Assembly (NCBI GenBank): GCA_963457665.1
Contig: OY735212.1
Coordinates: forward strand, 2,591,897 to 2,655,896
DNA from: Thysanoteuthis rhombus
Lineage: Eukaryota > Mollusca > Cephalopoda > Oegopsida > Thysanoteuthidae
Direction: 5' to 3'
Length of the DNA stretch: 64,000 bases
Positions 12,540-23,690 of this stretch are shown in pieces (within the stretch, counting starts at the first letter, position 1; each line of letters starts with the position of its first letter). The translations under genes and the position numbers were made by a program. Below the pieces are notes generated by a model that did no database searches, was not told where the DNA came from, and was given only the letters and a program-made list of their open reading frames with translations.

Positions 12540-13030
12540 CGCCTAACTCCAGTCCTAACCTGGAGTTGAACTTTTTTTTATCTACCATAACAAGAACGAC
12601 AACAACAGTCCTCACCAAATTTAAGGGAGTGAAAATAACATCCCCTTACGGGTTTTGAAATAACGACAAACTGTTACCGAGTTAGGTTGGCAAGTCTTGC
12701 GTATCTACCAAAATCTTTGCAAGAAATACACAAGGTCTCATTTCATTCTAATAAATAAAATCCATCTATAAAATTAAAATTTTACCATTCAGCATCACGA
12801 CCAAGTTAGAGGTAGCTGGCTCTCTCACCGACTGAACTGAATTGACAAGTTTTGCAAATTTACGAAAGGTATCTAACAGATATGCAAGGACTCTTTTCAT
12901 TCTAATAAATTTAAATATTTAAACTAAAAAATATTTTCATTATTCTTCTACTATATTAGCAATACAAAATTTGTAATCATCTTCAGTCAGAACAGAAGAA
13001 GAAACTGGATTTGACCCTGCGGTAATCAAA
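12540..13030. repeat. Dispersed repeat, family C (two units)
   Basis: Two diverged units in tandem: GGCAAGTCTTGCGTATCTACC...CATTTCATTCTAATAAATA (12690-12768) and GACAAGTTTTGCAAATTTACG...TTTTCATTCTAATAAATTT (12842-12912). They are followed by TAATCATCTTCAG as in the 1.05-1.29 kb copy. No ORF. Class unknown. Confidence 0.6.
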
Positions 13031-13111
13031 CTTGTTGGATATTCCACTTGTACTGGAGGCGTCGTTGCGAAGAGACGGTAATAATCATTTTCGTCTATAA
13101 AAAAATATTCT

Positions 13112-13500
13112 TATTTACCATCATCATCATCCTTTTAATGTTGGTCGTTGGGCATGGACCTTTTCCAAGATTTGTCAAGACTTTCGACTGTGGGCATTGC
13201 GGAGCAAGTACTTTTAGTATTTGTCTAGTTTGTCATACAATCTAATTTCCTGTTAGCCACAGTTTCGCACATGATCTCTGGGGATCCATATTTCTGCTGT
13301 AATGTCTGTCGTTCTTGCATCCTAACCAGCCAATTGCCATACGAATTTTTCTAAGGATTTCCATGATATTCTGCTACTTTCTCTCTTAGTCTCTTAGTCG
13401 ATTTATAGAATTGAGATTGTGTATGGCCGAGTAGTTTCTTCTGAGGTCAGCCTGTTCCTGTGTTAGGTTTTCATCTACCGTTTTAGTGATTCAGCTGGTG
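13112..13500 (-). mobile_element. RTE-like LINE, internally deleted 3' fragment
   Basis: On the minus strand 13500-13436 encodes an RT-region piece (..KTVDEN..QEQADL, compare DENQPxEQAGFR of the family). 13395-13112 then encodes the extreme C-terminus and the AACGACCAACATTAAAAGG 3' end, followed by (GAT)n. About 1 kb of element between these two parts is missing, so this copy carries an internal deletion. Confidence 0.7.
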
Positions 13501-13504
13501 AGTA

Positions 13505-15340
13505 GTGCCCTTATGCTGGCAACAGCTTCAGCAGACCTTACTTGATCTCTGTGTATCAATCACATCACTGCTTACTGGGCCTGTTATACGAACATTAGAT
13601 CTAGAAGTTACTATCACTCACACTGGCTTCATCCATGTCTCCCTGAACTATTGAACACATATCTGGGATGAGATGGGATATATTCATGCCTTCCGATTAG
13701 TACATCATGAACTATAGATTGACACTTGCTCAGCAGACTCACACATTTAGCACAAGAACTTCTCAGCCATATGGATTGCGTTGATTCTCTTCCCGAGTGA
13801 TTTGGAAATAAATAAATAAATGGATGGAAGGATTGTAGCCGGAGGCTCGAGTAAAATTAACTAAATGTCAAAATCAGACAATTTTCAAAAGAAATGCTGG
13901 AAATGAGAAGAGAAACAACTGCAAAAAAGGAATTGCACACTCGGTATTAAAGTCGATGAATGAACAACCGTAGCGTCAGTTTTTGAATTTATGTAAAGAA
14001 ATTCCATCGAAAAATGGGTATGGTCAGAAATCAGAAAAAAATTGTTTTATTACTATATTCATATAATTTTTGGCATTTTCCACAGGAAAATAATTTGAAA
14101 TAGAATAAAAAATGCATTTTGGAAAATGTAGATGTTACTAATGAACCCCTCAGAATAAAGCCCCCATTCCAAAAATGAAAGAATACATATTCTTTAAAGG
14201 TGTCTAGTGGAGTACTAATGCCAATTTTCAAGTCTGTATACAAAACAATATTCAGGATGGCTGGAACGCACAAATACATGAACAATCACACGCATATATA
14301 AAATCTGATTGAACCCTTCGGCATCTTTTTTTCAACTGGACGGATCATTAATTTCTGAATCCAACTCCTGTGTCAGATTTTTTTCAGTTTTTCTGATATT
14401 CTGAATTGAGCTTTTGATACCAGCTAAGTGAATTGCATTCAAATAAAATATATCAATAGACAAGTTTAATTTTACTCGAGAAATAACATTTGCAGCTTCC
14501 GTAGCAGCAACTGTGAATATATATGATTCCTTTTGTTCAACAATTCACTTCGCTTATCTTTTTAATCTTCTTGCCTTACTTTTTGAAAAAGTGAATTTCT
14601 TCTAGTATTTTTGATTTGCTCACTCTTTACATTTTTAAATCTGGTCGGGAAAAATATTGAATGAGAATCGAAATGTCACCGGATTTTGTGCTTTTTCTCC
14701 GCCTTCGTTTCTCTAACTAATTTGCACCTTCTGTGGAAACGACGAAAGAGACGACGCATAAAGAAAGGAATAAATGTAAACTGATTTGAATTTAATCTAA
14801 GAGCAAAGTTAGATTTTAAAAAAAAATTTTCTATTCGTTTCAACAGGAAACAGTAAAACATAATTGTGAGATTTTGCCTCATTTTTCCGATGTCTTTTCA
14901 TTCGCAACTAGTGCTCATAATATTTCTACTCTGCTAATACTCAATAAGCTGAAAGTCGCTGACACAATTTCAAATAACTCTTGAACTACATTTTTGATCG
15001 AAAGTTAACTCCTTTCCAGTTTAACCCATCAACTTCATTTTGTAAATGTGGCCATAGGTATGATTATACAACGTAGTGTAGAAAAAGCAGAGAAAATTTT
15101 TTTTTTTCTGAATAATGCATCATTCCATTCAAAGTCACGGACAAATCATTGAAACAATTGGAAGAAGTAATCCGTAAAAGTGGATGGGCCCATTGAGTGA
15201 CTAATGGCAATTTCCGTTGTCGGCAGCCAAGTCGATGATCATAATTTCAGTCATCTATAGTAAGTAGGTTAATTTGAATTGATAAAAAATAATGCAGTTT
15301 TTAAATGACTCATGATCAATTTGAAATGACACACACAAAC
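13505..15340. other. No gene seen; possible repeat E copy
   Basis: 14150-14290 shares GTCTAGTGGAGTACTAATGCC and GCTGGAAC with 56640-56850 (repeat E). Otherwise AT-rich and unassigned. Confidence 0.4.
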
Positions 15341-15366
15341 ACATATCTTTCTTTCCTTTCCCCCCT

Positions 15367-15509
<143 letters not shown>

Positions 15510-16226
15510 TCTCTGTGGGTCTATGTTGCGAGTTGAATATCAGCACTTTGATACGAATCCATCAAATAAAGGAAGGAATCTCGAAAAGGAAAAAAAATCT
15601 TGACATTTTTTATGAATGTAGATAGAAAGACAAATATGGAGGATGCAAACTAGAAGAAGCCGGTAGATACACTGCCATTCCTTGAACTGCACCTCCAGTC
15701 GGATAGGATGAATAATCAGACGACAAAAGACATGTTCGCTGACACGATTACGAGCAAAACAGGCCCCAACTAAAACAGCAACTCAGGTCACATTCATGGA
15801 ATGGAAGAGAAAGATCGAAAAGAAACAGAAACAGCAAGAATGAATATGAAAACTATGAAAATGATAAACAATTTGAATGAGTTATCAAACAATCTGAAAA
15901 GCAAATGCAAGAATGATATTTTATGATTTTGTATTTAAAAAAAGAAAAATCTAAGTAGCGTTCTCATTCTGGCTCCTGCTCCTGGGGTTTCTGCATCAAA
16001 TCCAAATATCACAGAACCCTATAAAGTCGACACGTAGTTTGCAATAAGTGAAATAAATTTATTGACGACAACCACCCAAAGAAGTGTAATTCACTTCGTC
16101 CTGTGCTATTTCACCCATAGTTAGGGATGATAGATTCATGCCCTTCCTAAGGGCTTCTCTACGAAGTAAACAAAAACCATCCAAACTGATTAGAAAACAA
16201 AGGTTGGTAATGAAGAAGACACTTAC
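15510..16226 (-). other. Probable intron downstream of the 16.2 kb exon
   Basis: No second exon is identifiable. Placement as intron follows only from the donor site at 16227/16226. Confidence 0.5.
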
Positions 16227-16364
16227 CGAATTCACTGTCAGATCCTTCTTCCAAATCGGAATCTTCTGAATCTTCATTACTTTCTTCTGTGTCTGATTTT
16301 CGGTCAGTGTCTGCATCTTTTTGTCCCAAACGCTGATAGCCTCGCCCTGTTGACCGACTATTGT
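16227..16364 (-). CDS. Internal coding exon, acidic Ser/Asp/Glu-rich segment of an unidentified protein
   Basis: On the minus strand a polypyrimidine acceptor (TTGACTTTCTTTTCAG) immediately precedes ACAATAGTCGG, and the exon closes ...GAATTCG followed by the canonical donor GTAAGTGT. The enclosed 138 nt stay open. The exon starts with two bases of a split codon and ends with one, so it is phase 1/phase 1 and could be skipped without a frame change. It encodes about 46 residues: a short basic N-terminal part (NSRSTGRGYQRLGQKDADT), then DRKSDTEESNEDSEDSDLEE and GSDSEF, i.e. repeated S/T-x-x-D/E sites of the casein kinase 2 type. That composition is typical of disordered nuclear or scaffold regions. 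I do not recognise the gene. The nearest neighbour is a LINE fragment in antisense about 120 bp upstream in the intron. No other exon of this gene is identifiable in the window. Confidence 0.8.
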
Positions 16365-16479
16365 CTGAAAAGAAAGTCAAAAATTACTTTGGAGGATATA
16401 TCCGTCTGGCAATACGCAAAAGACGAGCGAAAAGGAATAAAACTGATCATTATCTTCAGGGAAAGAAAACCGAGATATT

Positions 16480-17000
16480 TTGTGCATATAATAAGATTAA
16501 GAATATACTATATAGAGTAGAGACATTGACGGTAACAACACGACTTGAAAAGTGTATAGAGGCATTTGAGATGTGATTATACAGAAGAAAAAATGTTGAA
16601 ACAGTGATGGACCTAGAACACAATGAACTGGGAAGAGCATCAAAGAATGAACGAGAAAAAAAAACTGATCAACATCTTCAGAAAAAAACAAACAAATATA
16701 TTTTGGACATCTAATAAAACCAAATAACATCTACAGAACACTACTCGAAGGCTATATTGGCGGAGAGAGGAATAGAGTTGGCCCAAGAGAAAAGCTTGTA
16801 TAAAAACATCAAAGAACAGACCAGATTGCAGGATTAGTGTGCAGTAAGGTGAGCAATAAACAAGGGGAAAAGGGGTAAATTACACTCATCCATCATTGAA
16901 AGACATGGAACCTGGAGAAGAGAAACGCCAAAGATAAAAATGAAAATGGTCACTGGATATGATCCGACGTGCGACCAACATCTTTTGGCAGCATGCTGTG
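16480..17000 (+). mobile_element. Non-LTR LINE (second type), RT C-terminal fragment
   Basis: Successive frames read RLEKCIEAFEMWLYRR-like, ...NE..RASKNERE..., LLEGYIGGERNRVGPREKL and KNIKEQTRLQD. This is the order of the well-known non-LTR RT C-terminus (...I.AFEMWCYRRILKISW..., RKTEYFGH..R..., LLQG.I.GKR.RGRP...W..NI..WTGL). It is frameshifted and has stops. It lies in the putative intron of the minus-strand gene. A second copy is at 38380-38860. Confidence 0.7.
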
Positions 17001-17259
17001 TGGGGAGTGATCAATCGAATTTAAAAAAAAAAAGGGGTGATCAATGAATCGGTTAATTCACTCGCCTTTTTTTGAGTAATGACCTCTAAAAAATCTAAAA
17101 CAAAGGTTAAAGTCGTCGAACACAGGTAGATGAATCAATTCAGTTTAAACTTACAATGTAGGTTGAAACTAATCATCAAAAACCTATTAAGCGGAAAAAA
17201 TTAAGAATAAAAGAAATACATTATTTCCATGCATAATAAGGAGTAAATCTTTGAATTTT

Positions 17260-17410
17260 CAGTCTCATAGCTCTATTGGTGCGACTTATAAGCATTGTAC
17301 ATACATACATAGCCAGTCAGTCCGACTCAAAAACTGAAGAAACCTGTTTTTGATATTGGTGAAAGTATTGATGACAGTTTCAAAAATATCAAGGCATATT
17401 TCTGAGTTTT
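17260..17410 (+). repeat. Dispersed repeat, family D
   Basis: Shares CATTGTACATACATACATAGCC, CAGTCAGTC, an AGAAACC step and GATGACAGTTT with 22770-22890, and in reverse orientation with 21240-21345. Class unknown. Confidence 0.5.
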
Positions 17411-19635
17411 GATGAGCTTGTCCATATACCTTCAAAATCAGCATTCGGAGTTTGGCCTTTCAGATTGTTTAACTTGATTTGGTACAGTTCAAGGGCATAC
17501 GGTCAGAATGTGTGGTGGAAGAATGTGTTGCGTCAATCCTTCAAAGATTTCGAAAATCAGAAATCCTGGTTATTGTCTGGGCCCAGGAAGCGATCACTCG
17601 TACCGATGTTAAATATACAACTAGCTAAATCATCACTGCAAGGTTCTCTTTAGATTTTTATCACTGCTTGAATACAGATTATTTAATATGGCAGTACATT
17701 GCCCGGTTCCTACGTTCTGAATGTTGAATTCTTGAATACTTTTTTTCATTAATCTGCAATGGTTAACCATGTATTCAAGCCATCTCTATCTGCTTGTGAT
17801 TGGCGCTGGTTGGATCCTTGAAACATCCTGAAATGTTGGTTTTACTGCTTAAATCAGAACTATATATAAATTATATAAGATATTTTATAGTCGCTACGAA
17901 CAGGGTAAAAGTTGAGCAAAGCTACCTCAAATTTTGAAAAGTCAATGCGTATCATACTCGAGATATTTTTCCAGGATGTCATCAGCTAGATGTGTATTAA
18001 ACTCGCGTGTATATCATACACTAATAATTGCAGGTTTCTATTTATATTACTCAGTATAATATTACCAATCGGGCAACAAAAACTGTCACTTTCGGTGTTT
18101 AGTCCAACGGTCAAACCATTAAGCTATGCCAATAACTGCAGTAACTTCAATCGATTTGATCCAAGCTATTTAAACGGTTGTTTGTATCTACACTTTATGA
18201 AAGCCATACGAATTTACCGCCAGCCGTCTTAGCTACTGGTCATCTGTCCTATGATCAACCAGGAATAAACATCCTTTGTAGAAATGGCCACGTGAAATGA
18301 TGAGGCTCTTCGATGGCTTCATGTATGACGAATGACAGTTAACCTCTGTGAGTAACAAACAATTCACTTTCCGCTCCCCGAGCTCTCCATCGTCTGAGAT
18401 ACAAAAGAGTGGTCTGTAGCCATTTTATTTATAACAGAGAAGACTGTAATGTGTATAATTCTCTTGGAATTGTTTGCCAGCAACAGAACCCTGCATCCTT
18501 AATAGACATAGATGTCGAACAATGGAGACAGAGTCTCTGTCGTCTGACAGTTGTCTGTTATAATGTTTGCTTGGATGGGATTAGCCTATTGACTAAGAAG
18601 AGGAAAATGTGAGGGTCGTTGTGCTGACGTCTTGATTGAAATATTAAGAAAGCAGATGAGGAGGGAATCGTTGGGGGAGGGGGACCAAGGGATTGTATAG
18701 AAAAAGAAGAAGGAGGAAGAGGTAGATGAGGGGGAAAGGTAAAAGGAGAAGAAGATGAAGCACAAGAAGAAGGAGGAAGAGAAAAAAACTCATGAAGATG
18801 AGGGGAAAAGAATTTGTTTTTATTCTCCTTTTACTTCTTCTTCCTGTCTTGATAGACTATGGACTACACAGAAATGACCTCTTCAGGGAGCAAGTTTATA
18901 ATGAAAATTGAGCGAGACGTTTGGCATCAGTTTGGCTGCAGGAGCTGCCAGGAAGATATCAAAATTGACATCCAACCGCCTTCTTTTTTAATCCTCTGTC
19001 ACCCGGTTGCCAACCATGACTTAAAAGACCGTTCTGTCCCTAGGGATCGATTCATATTCTTCCCAAATGTGAAATGAATACAAATTGTCTCAATTTGAGT
19101 TTGAACTCAGCATGCTGAATCTATTCTCCACTCTGTTAAAATTTGAAATAGCTGCACACCCTCAAATGAGTGTATAGAATAGTGGTTTCCAAACAGATCT
19201 TATCTCGGAACCATTATCCGTTTTTCGAAATATCACGGAACCCATAGCTATTTCATTGCCAGAAACCCCTGTGGCCTTTATTTAACTTCGAATGTATTTT
19301 GTTCTTCAAATTTAGAAAATACTCAGCTAGAGATTCTAATAAGTAGAGGGAAATGTTTTTTTCTTCCCATCGTTTTGAATTCCAGCCTCAAATTTTATCC
19401 AAAGACATCATCTCGCAAAATGCCAGAATATTTCCGCAGGACACTGGGTTCCTGCAAAACTCACTTAGTTATTGAGTGAAGAAAGGGCAGAAAGCTGGGA
19501 AAATACGATGAAGCCTGTCTGCTGCAGGGTAAAACTCTTGTCTTAATCCTACTTCGACTGATCACTCCACGTTTGTATTGAAAATAAAATAACTACAAAA
19601 TAAAATTAAAAGTTTTCAGAGGTATATCAGACTTA
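17411..19635. other. No gene seen; purine-rich patch
   Basis: 18650-18830 is rich in GGAGGAAGA/GAAGAAG words. A frame at 18859-19077 has no recognisable domain. Around 19090-19125 a GAGTTTGAACTC palindrome resembles a B box, but without an A box. Confidence 0.4.
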
Positions 19636-19860
19636 TCAGTTTGGCTCAGTCGGTACGAGAACTGCCTGCCGATCACTTGGTTGTGATTTGAAATCATGGT
19701 TGGGGAATTATTATTCAACATTGATTCAGTTTAATGGGACTGAACGGACAGCAGGTGGAGAGTTTGCTCTTCTAAATTGGATGCGGATTGGTTTTGGTCG
19801 AGTTATTCTTGTTACGATGGACAGAGCAAAACAAAGAATAGAAAGAAGAAGCTGCTGATT
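19636..19860 (+). mobile_element. tRNA-derived SINE, family A
   Basis: Head: TTTGGCTCAGTCGGTACGAG (A box) and GGTTGTGATTTGAAATCA (B box) at tRNA spacing. Body: GGGGAATTATTATTCAAC, then GGACAGCAGGTGGAGAGTTTGC and TTCTTGTTACGATGGACAG. The same order is present at 39795-39975. Octopus genomes are known to carry several tRNA-derived SINE families. Which one this is cannot be decided by eye. Confidence 0.75.
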
Positions 19861-19869
19861 GTGATCACT

Positions 19870-20115
19870 TCGAGGTAGGGTGTTTAAGATAGCAATAAGC
19901 GGCTGATAACATTAACCAGAGGATTAATAGAGAATGCCACGTATCATGATCTGTTTGGAACACGGTATTTTAGATAACAATAACCGGCTGATAGCATTAA
20001 GTTACGGATTATAGGAAGTATAGAAACAGCCACTTATTGCCATAATCTCGAATAAAGTGCTTGGGATCAACTGATTTTGATAACAATAACTGTAAGGTGT
20101 TAATCGCTCCGAGAG
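19870..20115 (+). repeat. Three-unit ~90 bp tandem repeat
   Basis: TTTAAGATAGCAATAAGCGG / CTGATAACATTAA (19884-) recurs as TTTAGATAACAATAACCGG / CTGATAGCATTAA (19969-) and, more diverged, as TTTGATAACAATAACTG...TGTTAATC (20073-). Confidence 0.65.
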
Positions 20116-20275
20116 TTTCACCGACGAGACTTAAGTCAACGTTCAGCAAACTGGTCTCACAGAGTATTACGACTAAATTGTGAGTTCGATCCTCAATTAG
20201 TGCCTCAACCCCCAGGGGTAATTTTATGCCGAAACTTAGCAAAGTTTTGTAAATCATCGGGGATTCTCATCATAA
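20116..20275 (+). mobile_element. Possible tRNA-derived SINE piece
   Basis: TGTGAGTTCGATCCTC (20178-20193) is a good polymerase III B box, followed by a CCTCAACCCCCAGGGGTAAT body. The A box upstream is poor (around CTGGTCTCACAGAG). Confidence 0.4.
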
Positions 20276-20344
20276 TATGATAATTGTCTCGTACAACAAT
20301 TATTCTCGGTAGCGAGCTCGGTCTCCATTGGCTGCGTCACCCCC

Positions 20345-20935
20345 CCCATCATCATCAGCCTCTTAGAGCCCGTCGTTGGACACACATCTTCCTCAACATT
20401 CACTAGACCTCTCTCTCATTGACGTTGTAGAGCCAATATTTTTTTTAACTTCTCAAATCCGTCACACCATCTCATATTCTGCTGATCACATTTTCGGATA
20501 TGATCTCTAAGGATCCACGATGTGAGTCGTGATGTCCAGCGGATATTTGACATTCTTGCTGTATGACCAGCCCATTACCATTTGTGATTTCTAATGATTT
20601 TGTTTTTTGTGATACACTGCACTATCTTAAGATCCCTCCTTCTAATGTTAGGCATGATTCTCTCAGGTGCACGTTACATGGTTGTCAGTTTGAAAGTTTT
20701 CTTTTGACTAACTTCCATGTTTCAGCTCAATAGGTGACAATCGAGAATATGCATTAGATGCATACCCTTCTTTTCAGGACTATTGAGATTTTGTTGTTTG
20801 TTTTTGAAGGTTAAACTAGCGCAACCAAAAGTTTAACAAACCAGAGTGATTCTTTGTTTGATTTCTTCCTCTGGGGATTTCATTGAGAATAGTTCCTTTA
20901 GGGAGATGTACAGGTCTGTTATCTTTTATAACATA
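20345..20935 (-). mobile_element. RTE-like LINE, 3' fragment
   Basis: On the minus strand it begins at a ..VTDLYISLKELFSMKSPEEE-like stretch (compare NNYIYLGQRISMKS). It runs through ..AETWKLVKRKLSN..MQR.., a ..LGHTARMSNIR..-like end, and finishes ATGTGTGTCCAACGACGGGC with a GAT triplet tail at 20347-20357. It is 5'-truncated and multiply broken. Confidence 0.8.
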
Positions 20936-21239
20936 AGTTACACTTAAATGAATAAAGATTCAGGAAAGGTGTATTTTTTTATTTTCTCGCAAAGAAAAAA
21001 TCGAAACATGTTTTAAATTGTCGGTATTTTTTCCTTTTTTGAGTCGTCTTCTTCCTTTTATATGCAGAACTATCACAATATGCTAATTGTCCGATTATAA
21101 TCATTTCTTTCGAAAATTAATCCTGAAACGATGGATCTGGGGGAAAATGATTAAAAAAAAAGAAGGAAATCTGACCCATTTCTTTTTTCATTCTTAATGT
21201 AATTAACTTTTTTTAATTAGATACCATCAACCAAACTTA

Positions 21240-21345
21240 TCATTTCAGTGTTTTCCCCAGTCTTCAACTGGTCTGGCCGAGAAACTGGTTATGTAAGTAT
21301 GTATGTATAACGCCTACAGCACACTCTAAGGGGGCCAAAGATCGA
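21240..21345 (-). repeat. Dispersed repeat, family D (reverse copy)
   Basis: Reverse complement reads ...GGCGTTATACATACATACTTACATAACCAGT...GACTGG..., matching the layout of 17260-17410 and 22770-22890. Confidence 0.45.
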
Positions 21346-21640
21346 AAATTTAAACATTTACCCTTTACTATTTCTATTACAAATAGTTATCCCCCCAAAA
21401 AGTTTTGTTTTTTATCAAGGTTTCAATTTACAATGCGAGTTCATGTTAAATTGGTCCCTTTAATTTGTATTGGGTAGCGGTTTTTTTTTTCAAACAACGG
21501 ACTTTAAAGGTGCGAAAAATAATCTATCCATAGATTGTGTAGTTCTTAAATTTTTCGATTTGTTTCTTCCGACATGGCATGCTGTCTGTGGATATCGGTG
21601 GCGTGACAGTTTCTATTGGGTGACTAACTAACTTTTAAAA
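21346..21640 (+). repeat. Dispersed repeat, family B
   Basis: Shares AATTTACAATGCGAGTTCATG...ATTGGTCCC, ATTGGGTAGCGG and GTGACAGTTTCTATTGGGTGAC with the 4.5 and 23.5 kb copies. Confidence 0.5.
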
Positions 21641-22547
21641 AAATGAATATAATTAATTTTTTCCAGTTACTTTTCAAAGTAATTAGGAAAATGATTTGCT
21701 TCGAGGACACATTTGATATTCTTGGGAACACAACTAATAATGCAATAAATGATCATCTTTCCCTTCTTTTGTTTCCTAAGTTGGGCGACTTCTTGGTTGA
21801 GAGGGAAAAAGAGTCTAAGGCCTATTGAAACGTAAAAAGTGGGGTAATGCAATGTTTTGCTGAAGATCTCAACCGGAAAATGCTCAGTTCGATCAATGTG
21901 AAAGCAATGGTCACTCAGTACATAAGCTTACTCAATAGTGAATCATTGAGTAACTTCATAGGTAAGTTTCTGTCCACAAAAGATCAGTCTAATCTCTTCC
22001 GATTAGTTGCCAATTTACATCAGGCACCCTGATAAAACTTGATGAGAGAAATCAGAAATTGTAATTTTTCTTATTTGTGTGCCGTTTTTAACATCCAAAG
22101 AACAAAGGTGTGAAATTTTACATTTGCAAGAGTCGATAAGTCCATTAATTTGAAACTCTAGAAAAAAAAAACAGAACAAAAAATAAATTGATTAAATCAT
22201 TCAGTGATAAAATATATAAAAAATAATTTACACTGTTCAAACATAAACGCGCATTTACGCCGCTTATCAATAAGATAACACTCTCTTTTTTAACGACAAT
22301 TCATAACCGTCACTTAGGGAGGTCATTTCAGTTAGTAATTGTAATCCGATTCAGTGGAATCTCTTGTTTACTTACACTAGTGATCATTTTGATGGGATGG
22401 TCTCCGTTTGAATTACAGCCATGGGGCCTCTGATTCTGGGCCCCGAAACCTAGTTTTTGAGATATTCAAAATGACTCGGTATTTTCCACTCAAACATCGT
22501 AGAAAAGCAGAACATAGATTACAAAGATGCTTATTTTGACGTTGAAA

Positions 22548-22664
22548 ATGACTTCGCTATTTCTCGTCGCGTTTTTATTTTTTGCCTTCGTTACCAGTAT
22601 TGCTTCTGCCAATATATCATTCCCCACATCTTTTCCTTCGACCCCCGTCATGTACAATAAATAA
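22548..22664 (+). CDS. Candidate small secreted peptide (38 aa)
   Basis: An ORF begins MTSLFLVAFLFFAF, continues VTSIASA, and then reads NISFPTSFPSTPVMYNK to a TAA. The first 21 residues look like a textbook signal peptide: short polar start, a hydrophobic core of about 13 residues, and small residues at -3 and -1 (A-S-A). The remainder is a short Pro/Ser/Phe segment without Cys or a dibasic site. The start context (GAAAATGA) has A at -3. The codons just after the stop read AATAAATAAATAG, which includes an AATAAA polyadenylation-type word. Against it: the ORF is very short, the region is AT-rich so hydrophobic runs arise by chance, and a longer minus-strand frame overlaps it. It could also be a first exon. 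No homologue is known to me. Confidence 0.3.
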   Translation: MTSLFLVAFLFFAFVTSIASANISFPTSFPSTPVMYNK

Positions 22665-22769
22665 ATAGATACATATCTGGTTTGTACCTCAATAAGAACC
22701 ACCTGTGCTTCTAATAACATGCTACATTGGGGATGATCAGTGAATAAATTAATCTCTTGCCTTCTGTTT

Positions 22770-22890
22770 GGCGATGCTCACTAAAAAAACATACAATGCA
22801 TACATGGTCAGTCAGCCAAACCCACTTAAAAAGTAGAGAAACCAATGTTGACGGTTTTGATGACAGTTTTGGTTGACAGTTCGAAATAAT
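22770..22890 (+). repeat. Dispersed repeat, family D
   Basis: CATACAATGCATACATGGTC / AGTCAGCCAAACCC / AGAGAAACC / TTGATGACAGTTTT in the order of 17260-17410. Confidence 0.5.
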
Positions 22891-22980
22891 TTAGTTGCCA
22901 TGCAGTTTTAGACATGGCGTAGTTTAGTTTCTTTTGGGAAAGAGGAAAAAATCTAACAAAACTAATTCCGTCTTGTAGCA

Positions 22981-22982
<2 letters not shown>

Positions 22983-23071
<89 letters not shown>

Positions 23072-23074
23072 TAT
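22983..23074. repeat. (AT)n microsatellite
   Basis: About 92 bp with one ATGT interruption near 23053. Confidence 0.97.
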
Positions 23075-23479
23075 AAACTTCCCTGCTTTCAACACTAAAC
23101 ACATTAAAAAAGGTTTTCAAACCTTTTTCGTGTCACTTCAGTCACTTATTTCCAAATATCTGCTAATGTAATTTACGTTATTTTCTCCAGGGTTTCTTTA
23201 TGTTTTACTGATAGTATTTTTTTTTAATGATGGTACGACGTAAGGATTCTCTAATTGTTTGGGGCATCAGTTGTTTACCATGTAACTATTTCGAGGATTT
23301 TAAAAACAAAATAGTTAAATCAACATTACACCTCGGCATTGTTGATCAAAGACCACTTCCATTTCAGCTGTGATTTTAATATATAGCTTTTGTCATAGAC
23401 ATAAATTTTTATTTTATATCGGTTACCATCATAATGTGTTGTATGCAGACGTTATTTCATATTACTCTTCATTCAATTA

Positions 23480-23690
23480 TTTTTGAAACTCAGGGCTCAC
23501 TTACATTGGTCACTCCAAAAAACCTTTTTAACAATGAGAGATCAGTAAGTATAAGGACAGACATGTATCATGGTTCGTGTCACCTTTATTGTGGATATTA
23601 AATCCGTTCACCTTCGATACGGCATGCTGCTAAACATATTGGTCACTTGACAGTTCCTATTGAATGACTAACCAGACCTATTATGTATCT
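23480..23690 (+). repeat. Dispersed repeat, family B (diverged)
   Basis: TTACATTGGTCACTCC, ACGGCATGCTGCT and GTCACTTGACAGTTCCTATTG..TGACTAACCAG align with the 4.5 and 21.4 kb copies, mostly in the second half. Confidence 0.5.
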
